Below, piece after piece: positions 11,220-21,980 of a stretch of 64,000 bases of DNA. Made by a program: the position numbers and the translations under genes. This DNA is from Adiantum capillus-veneris (lineage: Eukaryota; Streptophyta; Polypodiopsida; Polypodiales; Pteridaceae), in assembly GCA_014529385.2 (NCBI GenBank), contig CM043963.1, forward strand, positions 94,398,412 to 94,462,411. Direction: 5' to 3'. The notes below the pieces were generated by a model. It was not told the origin of the DNA and made no database searches. It saw only the letters and a program-made list of their open reading frames with translations. Numbering within the stretch: position 1 is the first letter of the stretch; each line of letters opens with the position of its first letter.

Positions 11220-11612
11220 TTTTCCCTCTCTTTCTCTATCTCTCCCATCCTTCTCTCTTTTCCCTCTCCCTCCCCCCCGCCCCCCGCCCCTCTCTCTCTC
11301 TCTCTCTCTCTTTCTTTATCTCTATCTTTCTCTCTTTTTCCCTCTATCTCTCTCTTTCTCTCTATCCCTATTTATTTATCTCCATCTCTTCTTTACCTCC
11401 CTCTATCTCTCTCTTTGTCCATCTCTCTATCCCTCTCTCTCTATCTCTCTCTTTCCCTCTCTATCCCTCTCTCTTTCTTTCTACCTCTCTCTCTCTCTAC
11501 CTCTTTCTCTCTCTATCTCTCTCTCCCTCTCTATGCCTCTTTCTATCTTTCTCTCTCCCTCTATCCCTCTTTATATCTCTCCCTCTTTCATTTCCTCTAT
11601 CTCTCTCTCTCT
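10881..11612. repeat. long imperfect (CT)n microsatellite with a (TA)n core
   Basis: About 730 bp of CT/TC dinucleotides broken by short TTTC, CCCT and ATCT variants, with a TA run at about 11187-11217. All three plus frames stay open here and give Ser/Leu-rich ORFs, which are artefacts of the repeat. Confidence 0.95.
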
Positions 11613-12539
11613 GGGTCTTTGCATAATTGATATTCATTTTTCTTTGTTAGAATTTTTATTTACAAAAACCTAATTTGTTTACACTAGATATCTAATGATG
11701 TAGAACTTACTTTGCAAGATCCAACTGTCATTTGATATATTATAACCCAAGGATTGTGACTATGCAAAAAAATTTAAACTTCAACGGTTCATTTTTTAAT
11801 GATCTACCTTAGAAAATAACAAAGACTGCTTCGAGAACCTTGATATAGTCTTTTTTTAAATCTAATAAATAATGTACATTGCCACTCAATTTGATTTTCA
11901 TATATCTCATAACTCTTAGTGTAAGGTCCTCATAGAAAAAAATTTGAGTCAATTTGAGAGATGGAAACACATTTTTTCATTGTTTTAATTTCATGCACCA
12001 TTCAGTTGAGATGTGCCTCCTTAGGTTTGGTAAAATAGAAAACCTAGAAATTTTGACACTTGTCAACCAACCATGGCTTGGTTCTACTCTCCCAATCCTA
12101 GTTGGCTAGTCCACCTCATACAAGGAGGCCTCCACATCACTAAAGCTCCATGTCATCACTCCATCTCACCTTCCATATCACCACAATCAACACTTTGACC
12201 GTAAAACTTGGCTTGCCATGGCACTCTCATTGCCAACTCATCCACCATCCTCCACTGCCACCTTGCATGCCACTTCACCTTAAGTGCCATGTCATCCACC
12301 CACATCACATGCCACATGTAGTTATGGCTTGCCACATCACTCACCACCTCCTCAACCACCAAGCATGCCACATCGCCACCTTGTCAATTCATAACCTCCT
12401 TTTTTGCCACCTAATCATTACATGTCACCATTTTGATACCTCATCATATGACATGGCAGATGAGGAGATCCCATCTGGTCACCTCATCTTTCCATCTATG
12501 CATTCCATGTCATCAATCATCCACATCAGCTTGCCACAT
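11613..12539. other. unassigned DNA, part low-complexity
   Basis: 11630-12060 is AT-rich with nothing recognised. 12060-12540 is enriched in repeated CCACATCAC / GCCACATG / CCATGTCATC words and continues after the copia element at 23645, so it is the copia target. The ORFs here (for example 12150-12557) are low-complexity. Confidence 0.4.
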
Positions 12540-12544
12540 GGATG

Positions 12545-12736
12545 TGTTGGGGTATAAAGCCCAATGTGGTCGCCCAGGTAAGTGGGCAGGTCGCCAGGTA
12601 TGTACACATATTCTTTTGTTAAAACATAATAAGAACTCACTATGCTCTACACATTACAGTAGAGAGAGTTCACCATATCCTCGTGCTCTTATTCTCGCAC
12701 TCTCTCTCGTGTTGCACTTCCGCTCGTACTCCTTCA
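12545..12736 (+). repeat. copia 5' LTR (192 bp)
   Basis: TGTTGGGG to CTTCA, matched by the 3' LTR at 23448 with the same length and only scattered substitutions. It includes a (C)TCTCTC stretch and GTGCTCTT near the end. Confidence 0.93.
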
Positions 12737-12738
12737 AC

Positions 12739-12750
12739 TGGTATCAGAGC
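12739..12750 (+). promoter_or_regulatory. copia primer-binding site (initiator Met tRNA)
   Basis: TGGTATCAGAGC two bases after the LTR end, the standard plant copia PBS complementary to the 3' end of initiator methionine tRNA. Confidence 0.95.
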
Positions 12751-13722
12751 TCAGATCGAGGCTCGGGGCAGCATTTGCAGGTAGCCAGAGGCACGTGCTC
12801 AGATTGGAGTGAGATTCGACAGGCGAAGACACGGCCCCAAATCCTGTCGGCCACCGTTCGGCTTCGACAAAGCTCTGCGCAGGCCATTTTCGACTACGTG
12901 GTCTTGGCGGGTGCAGATCCGACTCTGCAAATTTGGGGTTTTGACCTACGACTGCAAGTGCTGAGGATATCTGCACTTCCAGAGTGCTGATTTGTGGCTG
13001 TCTACACAACGAAGGACGGCTCACAGTTCTTGGAGGCGTGTCACATACGACACAGGCGCACCACACACAGACTGTAGGCGACATCCACTAGTTCATCAGG
13101 TAGCTTGTGTTTGATGCTTGATATTCCATATATCCTAACATTGCCGGTACTTCCACATGGGATGTATTTTTAGAGATGATGTATGTCTGTTGAGGGTTTG
13201 TTGGCTGTGAGTCACGTAGCAAACAACCATCGCAACGGTTACATCATACAATGGGAAATTTGTGGATGTATGACTTTGTGGGAAGTCTATGTACTGTTAG
13301 ATTTACTGCAGCCTTTGTTGAGGGTCGAGTGAGGTTTTATTGAGAAGGGGGATTCTCGAATGTTGAGATTCTTTCGGTGATACAGGTCTTGGAGCGATCC
13401 CTCGAGCACCCTTAGATAGGCAGCTAGGATGTATTGACTGTGAGTTAGACAGTTGGGATTGCATCTTTGCTTTACTGCCGTTGAGGCATTGTCGCAGTCT
13501 ATGCTTACAGGATAGTGACAGGATAGTGAGATCCAGTACAGGTGCAGGAGAGATCCAGTACAGGTGCAGGACAGGTTTACCCGCAGCTTACAGTGTTAGA
13601 GAGACAGTGTTTTTTGAGCTGTTTTTGGTCTGTTTTTTGAGTACACCAGAGCTATTTTACAAAAAAGGAGACTCTGCCAAAATTTCTGCAGAATCTGAAG
13701 CTTTCTTGGTTCATTTGACAGT
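12751..13722 (+). other. copia leader, gag and protease missing
   Basis: The region that should hold gag and protease has no recognisable Gag or zinc knuckle in any frame. A short duplicated piece (GATCCAGTACAGGTGCAGGA) occurs at about 13532-13570. The most likely explanation is an old internal deletion. Confidence 0.5.
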
Positions 13723-14801
13723 TTGATATTGGGTTCTATGATAGTAGCACATGGAGTAAAGTCTGGAGGACTTTACATTATTTATGTATCAAATTTTCCT
13801 AAAAATGTAATCAATGTAACCGAGCAGCCGAACGTTTCTTTGTGGCATAGCCGGTTAGGACATATGTCCAAGAAGGGAATGGAAATCTTGTCTCGTTCTG
13901 GTTATTTTCCTGAATTTTCATTTAATGATTTTGAATTCTGTGGACATTGTCTGTATGGTATGCAAACACAGCAGCCACATAAGCATAGAAGCAGTAGAAG
14001 AGATACAGAGTTGGCACTTGTTCATAGTGATTTGTCTGGACCTATGCCTAACTATCTCTAGGGGGAGCTTCTTACTTTATGACATTTATAGATGATTACT
14101 TGAGGAAATTATGGGTTTACTTTCTCAAGCACAAGGATGAAGCGTTTACTGTTTTCAAAACGTTTGTGACACTTGTGGAGAATCAGAGTGGCAAGAAGCT
14201 TAAATGCTTACGCACTCACAATGGTGGAGAGTATGTTTCAAAGGCCTTTCAGGACTTTTGTGAGTGAAAAGGTATAAAACGTGAACTTACTACTCCTTAC
14301 AATCCTCCTCAAAATGGTGTTGCTGAGAGGATGAATAGGACCATACAAGAGAAGGTCAGAAGTATGTTGTCTAATGCACAACTGCCAAATGGGTTTTGGG
14401 CTGAAGGTGTATCAACAGTTGTTCATCTTCTAAGTAGATCTCCTAGCAAGGTTTTGCAGAAGGATTCAGTGGCAGAGATGGTATGGTTAACCAAAATGCC
14501 CTCATACAAGCATCTCAGAGTCTTTGGCTGTGAGCCATATACTCATGTTCCAAAGGAATTTAGGAACAAACTTGAGCCAAAGAGTAGAAAGTGCATCTTT
14601 CTAGGCTATGGTAATTCTGGTGAGATGGGGTACATACTTTGGGATCCCGAATCCAGAAAGGTTATCCGCAGCAATGATGTTCACTTTAATGAAGCCAAAT
14701 ATCATTCTAAACCAGAGAGGGTTGATGAGATTAGAAGAGTTGTCTTCCAAGAAGATGGACCTGCACGTGCAAGACAAAATGTCAGGGCTCAAGAGGAGTA
14801 A
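13723..14801 (+). pseudogene. pol: copia integrase
   Basis: Integrase joins the cDNA to host DNA. The HHCC zinc region is seen as LWHSRLGHMSKKG and FCGHCLYGMQ (about 13840-13965). The core has the first catalytic Asp in LVHSDLSGPM (about 14018-14047) and the Glu in PPQNGVAERMN (about 14305-14335). The second catalytic Asp is replaced: the usual R-T-D-N-G-G reads R-T-H-N-G-G (about 14209-14227). Stops interrupt the chain at 14059-14061 (TAG) and 14265-14267 (TGA, where family members have Trp), and a frame change follows the first. The C-terminal FLGYGNSGEMGYILWDP block is intact. The unit ends at TAA 14799-14801. It cannot encode an active enzyme. Confidence 0.9.
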
Positions 14802-14828
14802 GGATAGGATAGAGTGGAACCATAGGTT

Positions 14829-15322
14829 GTGGCTGATCCTCAGCCACCTATTTTGCGTAAATCGAGACGTATCTCCCGACCTCCTGATCGGTTTGTTCCA
14901 TCTATGAACTATGTCATGTTGACTGATTGCAATGATCCTTCATGTTACAAGGAAGCAGTGCAAATGAAGGATTTCGGGAATCGGCAATTGGCCATGCAAT
15001 CAGAGATGACAGCTTTGCATAAAACTAGACATGGAAGCTAGTTAAATTACCACAGGGAAAAAAGGCTCTACCTTGTAAATGGGTTTACAGGTATAAGATC
15101 ACCACTCATGATAGTCAGCCAAAGTACAACGCAAGGCTTGTTGCCAAGGGCTTTAAGCAAGAACAAGGCATTGACTTTGATGAAGTCTTCTCTCCGGTGG
15201 TCAAGATGACTACATTGAGATGCTTTCTTGCATTGGTTGCCATATTAGATTTGGTGTTGCACCAAATGGATGTCAAGACAGCATTCTTGCATGGTGATTT
15301 AGATATGGAAATTTACATGCAG
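14829..15322 (+). pseudogene. pol: copia reverse transcriptase, first half
   Basis: Starts with the usual linker before RT (ILRKSRRISRPPDRF), then EMTALHK. A frame break at about 15035 separates this from the palm start: LPCKWVYRYKI, YNARLVAKGFKQEQGIDFDEVFSPVVK, LDLVLHQMDVKTAFLHGDL, EIYM. The coding sequence is cut at 15322 by the nested element and resumes at 22195 with the PEGFVEKG block that normally follows EIYMxQ, so the two halves fit exactly. Confidence 0.92.
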
Positions 15323-16162
15323 TGATGGGGGCTTTTCACAAGCCAAGCTCCCATACCCCTCTTCTCTCATCCCCACCCCATGAAAACCCCCTCTTAGGGA
15401 GGGAGTGATAAAAGGCATTGGAAAAAGTAAGAAAAAATAAAGTATGATTATGTAAATATATGAGAAAGGTAAAATAGGCCACCTCATGCCTGCGGGGCAG
15501 CCCATCCCCACCTTGCCTCCTTTTTCTTCACTGTTGCCCCGCCGTGTGTCCCTTTTCCTCTCCTCCACTCAAAAGGTCAACCCCCTCTCTCTTCCCCTTG
15601 TCCTTTCTCATTTCTCTCTCCCCTCAAGCTACCCCACCTCTCACCAATAATTCATTCTAACTCACCAATAATGCACCCTAACTCACATGCAACTTATCCT
15701 ATCTTCCAAAATAGTATACCCCACCCCCCCTTTCTCTCTCCTATCATATCCCATGACCCAAATATCCCCCTCTCTCTCTAAAGGGCACCATGTCTCTTGT
15801 CTTGTAGCTAAATAACCTCCCCCACACTCACACACACACACACACTCAGTTTCACTGAAAAAGGTGCCCACAGATCCATCCCCACCCGGTGGTTACCTGA
15901 TTTTTCTTGTGTTCACACACATCTGCACACAGATTCACCTCTGAACATACTCCCCTCTCTCCCCTCTTGTAATTACTTTATTCTCCATGTCACCTCTCAC
16001 TTTTTTTCATCAACCCATCTCTCTCTCTTAGTCTCTCTCTCATGAGACTGTTGTTCTGGCACATATACACACAGCCAGACAAGTGGGGCCTACAGTCACA
16101 TGGCCTATGTAGATAATGATTTCTTCATTTCTAAATTCTAGAATTTCTCCCCCCTCCTCCCC

Positions 16163-16170
16163 TATATAAA
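16163..16170 (+). promoter_or_regulatory. TATA box of nested element 5' LTR
   Basis: TATATAAA followed by GAGGGGTCACC; the same at 21467-21474 in the 3' LTR. With AATAAA at 16476 it brackets an R region of about 290 bp. Confidence 0.7.
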
Positions 16171-16475
16171 GAGGGGTCACCATCACACTAAAGACACACA
16201 CAACATCACCAAAGAGTACACTATGCACCGTGTGTGCCTAGTGCACACACACACACCCACACCATCACCATCACCGCAATCACCATGCTCGTCTTGAGCA
16301 TGACCTCTACACCCTTGGGCTATGGAAGATGAAGGGCAACTAAATGAAGGATGATGTCCATAACCCTCGTGAAAGTCTTCGCCATCAACTCCCACCTATC
16401 CGCCATGTGCTCTACCACTCTCTCCCTTCTCATTCCCCTACCCTATGCTCCCCATTTCATCGTCTTATTCTCTAA

Positions 16476-16481
16476 ATAAAG
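16476..16481 (+). terminator. poly(A) signal in nested element LTR
   Basis: AATAAA in CTCTAAATAAAGCTTGAGG, about 310 bases after the TATA box; repeated in the 3' LTR near 21778, where it would end the transcript. Confidence 0.45.
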
Positions 16482-16893
16482 CTTGAGGTTTTGTGAGTAG
16501 GTTTTCTTGCAATGTTTTGCCCATGTGAGGTGTGCGGAATCGCCACCTAGTCTTGTGTTTGGAGTGAGTTTGTGTATGTGTGAAGGGTGTGGGGATTTGC
16601 CATCCTTTTGTGGTGCCTAAGTACTAAGCCGTTATACCCCCTCCCTCACTCTCTCTCTCTCCCTCTCTCTCTCTCTCTCACTTGATCTCATTCCCTTTCC
16701 TCTTCATCATTACTCCCAAGCATCCATCTCTCTTGGATGAAAACTTTGTTATGGTGGTGTGTTGTTTGCGTCCTAGGCGCTGAAGCTAGGTGGTGCGCAT
16801 GTTTGGTTTACCATGATAGGCTCGAGGCGCGCCATTCGGTCCCCGGTGTTTTAGAGGCCGTCGGGGTTCGGGGTTCGCTTTGCTCCCGTCATT

Positions 16894-16910
16894 TGGTGCC
16901 CCAACTGAGG
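16894..16910 (+). promoter_or_regulatory. primer-binding site of nested element
   Basis: TGGTGCCCCAACTGAGG begins two bases after the LTR end. It shares TGGTGCC with the PBS of gypsy copies 1 and 2. tRNA not identified. Confidence 0.7.
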
Positions 16911-16966
16911 ATCTTTTCATGAAAACCTTTAGTTTACAATGCTGAAAGTGACGCCCACTATCAATC

Positions 16967-17098
16967 ATGGACGAATGGCTGAAGGAATTTTCTAACTAGA
17001 GGACGAAAGAAGAGGAGACGGAGGCACTAGCCGCCTTCATTGAGGTGCTACTGCCAGGCTATAGTGTCGTCAGCATTCAAGAGGCACACTGTCAATGA
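16967..17098 (+). pseudogene. first leader ORF of nested element (43 codons)
   Basis: ATG 16967 opens MDEWLKEFSN, then a TAG, then RTKEEETEALAAFIEVLLPG and on to TGA at 17096-17098. The TAG sits where a CAG would give an unbroken acidic helix-like peptide. The TGA overlaps the ATG of the next ORF (ATGA at 17095-17098). Function unknown; too short to judge on its own, but the overlap and the consistent frame suggest it was once translated. Confidence 0.35.
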
Positions 17099-17832
17099 GT
17101 GCCAGCAACGAAGGCAACGAAAGGGCTGAAGTCATCTACATCGACATTCATCGCGAAGAAGTAATTCACATCAGGGAAGGGAAGCAAACGGTGAGACCTC
17201 TTTTCCCTAAAGAAACTGCAGTCAAAGTTATAACTCCCAAAGTGGCCTAAAGGGGCTGCTCGAGCCAATGGCAAGGAGAAGATAAGCTAGTCTGGAAACA
17301 CATGACCCTGAAGGGAGAAGCATCTGGCCAAGCAAGTGATTCAAGCTCAGAAATCCGGGTTGTACCCAGTTTGCCAAAGAGGAAGTCATCTGAAGCTAAG
17401 CGGCGAAAGGTCGCCTACCGATTTGTACGACGCATGCGAGTTCTACCAATCCACTTCGACAATCCGGAAGAAGAAGTGGTAAGAAGATTCCCATGTCCTA
17501 GAGAAGAGTGGTTCGGCTACTGATCTCACTGTTTTGGAAAGCGAGTGGAGGATCTTCCTCCTCTCCCTGTACAACTTATCCTGAAGAAGCTCTCTACCAC
17601 GGGAGAAACCCAATGGGCTGGGGACGAGTTGCAACTGAATGGAGTAGAATTCATGCAACACGCCGACAACGGAAATTACCTGCAATTGCTGTTAGCCAAG
17701 AGGCTGGGAGTGGTCAGACGCGTCGCTATCACCCCGTACGTGCTGAGCAACGAAGGAAAGGTAGAGCCCATGAAAGGAGACGACCTCTTGTGGATGTGCC
17801 GACTCATCAACACTGGCACGGTAAGAGTATAA
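17095..17832 (+). pseudogene. leader ORF upstream of gag in nested element (about 245 codons)
   Basis: One frame runs from ATG 17095 to TAA 17830-17832 with two stops inside, TAA 17248-17250 and TGA 17521-17523, each one C-to-T change from CAA and CGA. The product would start MSASNEGNERAEVIYIDIHR, have a strongly basic stretch LPKRKSSEAKRRKVAYRFVRRMR near its middle that could be a nuclear-localisation or RNA-binding segment, and end with ILKKLSTTGETQWAGDELQ and ITPYVLSNEGKVEPM. An extra ORF upstream of gag is known in Ogre-type gypsy elements; whether this one is related I cannot tell. ACG-GTAAGAG at 17818-17827 looks like a splice donor, so splicing towards gag is possible. Confidence 0.5.
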
Positions 17833-17854
17833 GTAAGTATTCCATCCTCTGTGC

Positions 17855-18070
17855 ATGATGGAAAACGGGCCAACGACATTCCCGTTTAGATTCTTGCAGC
17901 ATATGTATGTGAATATCTATGTAGATAGGAAAGTCTTCTACCAACAGAAGATCGTACACCTATTCGGTGCGGCGGTACCAGGAGAAATCCTCAATTCTCC
18001 GAACCCTATCATTCTCCCCATATTAGATTACCATCATTCCTTTAAGGTTTCTATCTTTATCTTGTTTTAA
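17855..18070 (+). CDS. leader microprotein of nested element (71 aa, unknown function)
   Basis: Intact small ORF starting MMENGP and ending IFILF, 22 bases after the previous ORF and 108 bases before gag. It contains FPFRF, RKVFYQQ, LFGA, PGEIL, SPNPIILP, DYHHSF, the same blocks in the same order as microprotein b of gypsy copies 1 and 2 (3018-3236, 51303-51515). In the shared C-terminal half most codons differ at the third base (for example GAA-ATT against GAA-ATC, CCA-AAC-CCT against CCG-AAC-CCT) while the residues stay. That implies long purifying selection. The ends coincide exactly. No known domain is recognised. Confidence 0.75.
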   Translation: MMENGPTTFPFRFLQHMYVNIYVDRKVFYQQKIVHLFGAAVPGEILNSPNPIILPILDYHHSFKVSIFILF

Positions 18071-18178
18071 CCTATCCACCCACCCCTGTAAAAAGCCGGT
18101 ATGAGCCGCTACTGTTAATGTAATGTAAAAAAAAAAGAAAAAAAGAAAAAGAGGTTTGTAATTTCCTGAGTCACTACC

Positions 18179-19204
18179 ATGGCAAGTGTTTCTTTCCCCA
18201 CGTTCAGTGGAGAGGATCTCACCACTAACTTTTTGGATGATTTCGACATTGCTTGTGTCGTCTCCAACAAAGATGACGACGCTTCACGACTTAGAATTTT
18301 TCCTCTACTGATGAAAGTAGAGGCCAAGTCCTGGTATAATGCATTGCCCTAGGCCACCAAGAATGCATCGGATGTGTTAATGGCTGCTTTTGTAAGGAGG
18401 TTTGGTGGAGGCACAACCTCGGAGAGGCTATGGCAGTTACTGACAGAATTAAAGCAGGGAGGCCTGCTGGAGTATGCCACCTACGAGTCCAAATTTGTGG
18501 ACTTATGGGAGAGATGGGTTGCCTCGCTGGAGGAAGGTGAAGGAGCACCTAATTTCCTAAAGAAGGACCGTTTCATTGCTGGTCTATGGTCGCCGCTTAG
18601 AGAGAAGGTGAAGGGAAGGTTTCCTGCAACATATGAGTTGGCAGTCGAAGTAGCCCGCCTTAAAGACAAGAAGCTACGCATGCAAGCAAGAGTAAACGAG
18701 TCAGAGGAAACAAGCTCGGCCCGAACAACCCTAGTGACTGCAACAGCCAATCATAGAGACCAACCGCAGGAGGCATCAGAAGAGCAAGACCTGCTGAGTC
18801 GCATCACCACCCAACTAGAGAGTTTATTTGTGCATATGGTGCAGCAAGGGCATGCACCTGGCAGGAACCCAGAACAAGGAAGAGGACAACGAAGGCAGAA
18901 CCGAGAGTACCACTGTTACAACTACGGGGAAGATGGCCATGAAATGTACTACTGCCCACACCCAAGGAGGCAGAATTTCAATAGAGGGGGGAGACAGAAT
19001 CAGATCTCTCCACCAAGAGCAAGACCACCGCCACTCAGGCAACCAATCCCACCACCAGCGGTGAAACCACAGCTAGCCACACCAGTTCAACGCCAGTCAC
19101 CAATGCAACCACCGCCACAATCACCACATACAATCATCCTACGCCCCCACCAATTGGTACCCGCACACCAAGTATCATTGGTCTTGCAGAAGAGGTCAAG
19201 ATGA
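18179..19204 (+). pseudogene. gag: Gag of nested element
   Basis: Starts at ATG 18179 (ACC-ATG-GCA, a good plant context) with FPTFSGEDLTTNFLDDFDIA. One in-frame TAG at 18350-18352 falls in WYNALP-stop-ATK, where CAG would fit. The capsid-like domain then reads LWQLLTELKQGGLLEYATYE, LWERWVASLEEGEGAPNFLKK, RFIAGLWSPLREKVKGRFPATYELA, clearly alike to Gag of copies 1 and 2. The zinc knuckle near 18913-18957 is defective: C-Y-N-Y-G-E-D-G-H-E-M-Y-Y-C has Tyr for the second Cys (TAC for TGC). A Pro/Gln-rich tail follows. Stop TGA 19202-19204 overlaps the next ATG as ATGA. Length about 341 codons. Confidence 0.85.
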
Positions 19205-20404
19205 GTGTAGCAGAAGAAGGATCAAGTAAGAAGACTATTCAAAGAACTCAAGCAGTGGAACAAGAGGTTAAAGAATCAAAAGATGCTACCCAAGTGGGGG
19301 AGGTAAGTCAAGAAAATTGTGTTACAAATGTGAGTGCATCTTTAACCTTGAATGAAATAGGCACCAAAGCGATCAATCGACAACATTGGGCAGTAAGGGT
19401 AAGAAGGTGTAAAGTGTTGGTTAGGCCTTGTCTGAGTAAGAGGAATGCAAAGGTCATGAAAGATACAAGAGAAGAGGGAAACCAGCCTGTTAGCAAGGTT
19501 TTGCAGAAGATGGACAACATATCAATCAAAGGGGAGGGCTTTGAAAACGGAAGCATGTGCACCAGCATGGACCAAGGCAGTTTCACTTGAGGACCATAAC
19601 GAAGAGGTAAGTATGACTAAAGGTTTGGAGTTGGCTATTGCTCCAGAGGCTTGGCAGCCGAGCAAGACTTTATTGTGTAGTGTTATAGACTTAGAGATGG
19701 GTAATGCCTCTAGTCTACTGAAGGGTGTTATAAACTTGGAGATGGGTAATGCCTCCAGTTTATGTGAGGATGTTCATAGTAAGTTTGATGATCAATATGT
19801 TGCCAAACTTTTAAGGATGTTCCAAACTCCTCCACAACACAGTATTGTGTTTGCATGGGATGCATCAGATCTATGGCTATGGCTAGCCGCTATAACATAT
19901 AGAGATAAGATCAGCATGGAGATAAGAGCTAAGGAGCCATGGATAGACAAAAGCCTGATAGAATGCAAGAATGAAGACCTCATTCGCAATTTGGTACAAT
20001 TTTTTACAAATAGTGCATCCTCTCCTTGGAGAAAGGTAAGTGGATTACGCTTGAATTTAAGCCGCAAGGTAGGTGGCTTGCTATTAGCATCAGTCAAGGA
20101 AGCTGACATGTTTGAGCACACCCAAAAGAAGCATGATATGCTTGCAGTTTTTTCTAATGGTAGTAAGCAGGACTCTGAAGACAACTTGAGCTCACCACAC
20201 CAACAAGGCGGCCATATATGGTGGATTCTTGGTACACTCTTGGGAATCATAATTTTCAGTTTTGTCTTTGCAGGAGCCAAGATGCTCATTTCCCCTCTTG
20301 CTACTGGTGGTTACAAATTTGGTCCAATTTGGCATGCAAATTTTATTGTTCGGACACTGCAAACAATGATCCTATTTTTCACTTGGGATCCAGGAGGACA
20401 CTAG
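19201..20404 (+). pseudogene. membrane-protein ORF of nested element (env-like position, unknown)
   Basis: ATG 19201 overlaps the gag stop by ATGA. The first frame (to 19590) gives MSVAEEGSSKK and a basic RRCKVLVRPCLSKRNAK stretch; a one-base frame change at about 19545-19590 leads into the second frame, which runs to 20404. The second part contains a duplicated VIDLEMGNASSLL / VINLEMGNASSLC block, AWDASDLWLWLAAITYRDK, then a strong hydrophobic segment WWILGTLLGIIIFSFVFAGA (20215-20275) followed by a short basic/hydrophobic tail. One C-terminal membrane anchor and the place downstream of gag recall env-like ORF3 of some plant gypsy elements, but no similarity to a known envelope is seen. Protease, RT and integrase motifs are absent. 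Confidence 0.6.
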
Positions 20405-20634
20405 CACAAAGTTCTCGAAGCCACGGGCTTCCCCTTTAATCAACCGACACTATTCCAAGGAATAAGCTATCACCTGGACCTGTTACAGATTCATGAATAT
20501 CCCAGAAATCTCACCAATGGCCAAATGGAATGGCTAATTCAAAAGGCAACTCGATATCGGATCCTACAGCTAAGCGGAAGAAGAAATAGATGAGCTAGAG
20601 GCATGGATGCCTCTAGCCAAAAGGGGAGGGTTAA
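20405..20634 (+). promoter_or_regulatory. 3' untranslated part and polypurine tract of nested element
   Basis: AAAAGGGGAGGG at 20619-20630 ends four bases before the 3' LTR, the expected place for the plus-strand primer. The preceding 200 bp has no ORF. Confidence 0.75.
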
Positions 20635-21942
20635 TGATGGGGGCTTTTCACAAGCCAAGCTCCCATACCCCTCTTCTCTCGTCCCCACCTCATGAAAACC
20701 CCCTCTTAGGGAGGGAGTGATAAAAGGCATTGGAAAAAGTAAGAAAAAATAAAGTATGATTATGTAAATATATGAGAAAGGTAAAATAGGCCACCTCATG
20801 CCTGTGGGGCAGCCCATCCCCACCTTGCCTCCTTTTTCTTCACTGTTGCCCCGCCATGTGTCCCTTTTCCTCTCCTCCACTCAAAAGGTAAACTCCCTCT
20901 CTCTTCCCCTTGTCCTTTCTCATTTCTCTCTCCCCTCAAGCTACCCCACCTCTCACCAATAATGCATTCTAACTCACCAATAATGCACCCTAACTCACAT
21001 GCAACTTATCCTATCTTCCAAAATAGTATACCCCACCCCCCCTTTCTCTCTCCTATCATATCCCATGACCCAAATACCCCCCTCTCTCTCTAAAGGGCGC
21101 CATATCTCTTGTCTTGTAGCTAAATAACCTCCCCCACACACACACACACTCAGTTTCACTGAAAAAGGTGCCCACAGATCCATCCCCACCCGGTGGTTAC
21201 CTGATTTTTCTTGTGTTCACACACATCTGCACACAGATTCACCTCTGAACATACTCCCCTCTCTCCCCTCTTGTAATTACTTTATTCTCCATGTCACCTC
21301 TCACTTTTTTTCATCAACCCATCTCTCTCTCTTAGTCTCTCTCTCATGAGACTGTTGTTCTGACACATATACACACAGCCAGACAAGTGGGGCCTACAGT
21401 CACATGGCCTATGTAGATAATGATTTCTTCATTTCTAAATTCTAGAATTTCTCCCCCCTCCTCCCCTATATAAAGAGGGGTCACCATCACACTAAAGACA
21501 CACACAACATCACCAAAGAGTACACTATGCACCGTGTGTGCCTAGTGCACACACACACACCCACACCATCACCATCACCGCAATCACCATGCTCGTCTTG
21601 AGCATGACCTCTACACCCTTGGGCTATGGAAAATGAAGGGCAACTAAATGAAGGATGATGGCCATAACCCTCGTGCAAGTCTTCGCCATCAACTCCCACC
21701 TATCCACCATGTGCTCTACCACTCTCTCCCTTCTCATTCCCCTACCCTATGCTCCCCATTTCATCGTCTTATTCTCTAAATAAAGCTTGAGGTTTTGTGA
21801 GTAGGTTTTCTTGCAATGTTTTGCCCATGTGAGGTGTGCGGAATCGCCACCTAGTCTTGTGTTTGGAGTGAGATTGTGTATGTGTGAAGGGTGTGGGGAT
21901 TTGCCATCCTTTTGTGGTGCCTAAGTACTAAGCCGCTATAAC

Positions 21943-21980
<38 letters not shown>

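Larger units (their letters stand above)
15323..16891 (+). repeat. 5' LTR of nested element
   Basis: TGATGG to GTCA. Matches 20635-22190 almost throughout, with small differences in the CA and CT microsatellites. Contains a CA run, a TATA box (16163), a likely poly(A) signal AATAAA (16476-16481), a CT run (16647-16680) and a CCTAG/CTAGG hairpin (16772-16790). ORFs of 60-90 codons on the minus strand are repeated in both LTRs simply because the LTRs are repeats. Confidence 0.93.

Noticed and set aside
10802-11673. Three overlapping plus-strand ORFs of 250-290 codons
   Set aside because: They are Ser/Leu/Pro strings from the CT microsatellite, open in all three frames at once.
12150-12557. His-rich ORF of 135 codons
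   Set aside because: Product of the low-complexity CCACATCAC words; runs into the copia LTR.
16894-16910. Naming the primer tRNA of the TGGTGCC-type PBS
   Set aside because: No plant tRNA 3' end I could recall matched convincingly; a search against a tRNA set would decide.
20539-21699. Minus-strand ORFs repeated at 15299-16395
   Set aside because: They are LTR copies in antisense with a CA/CT-rich background.
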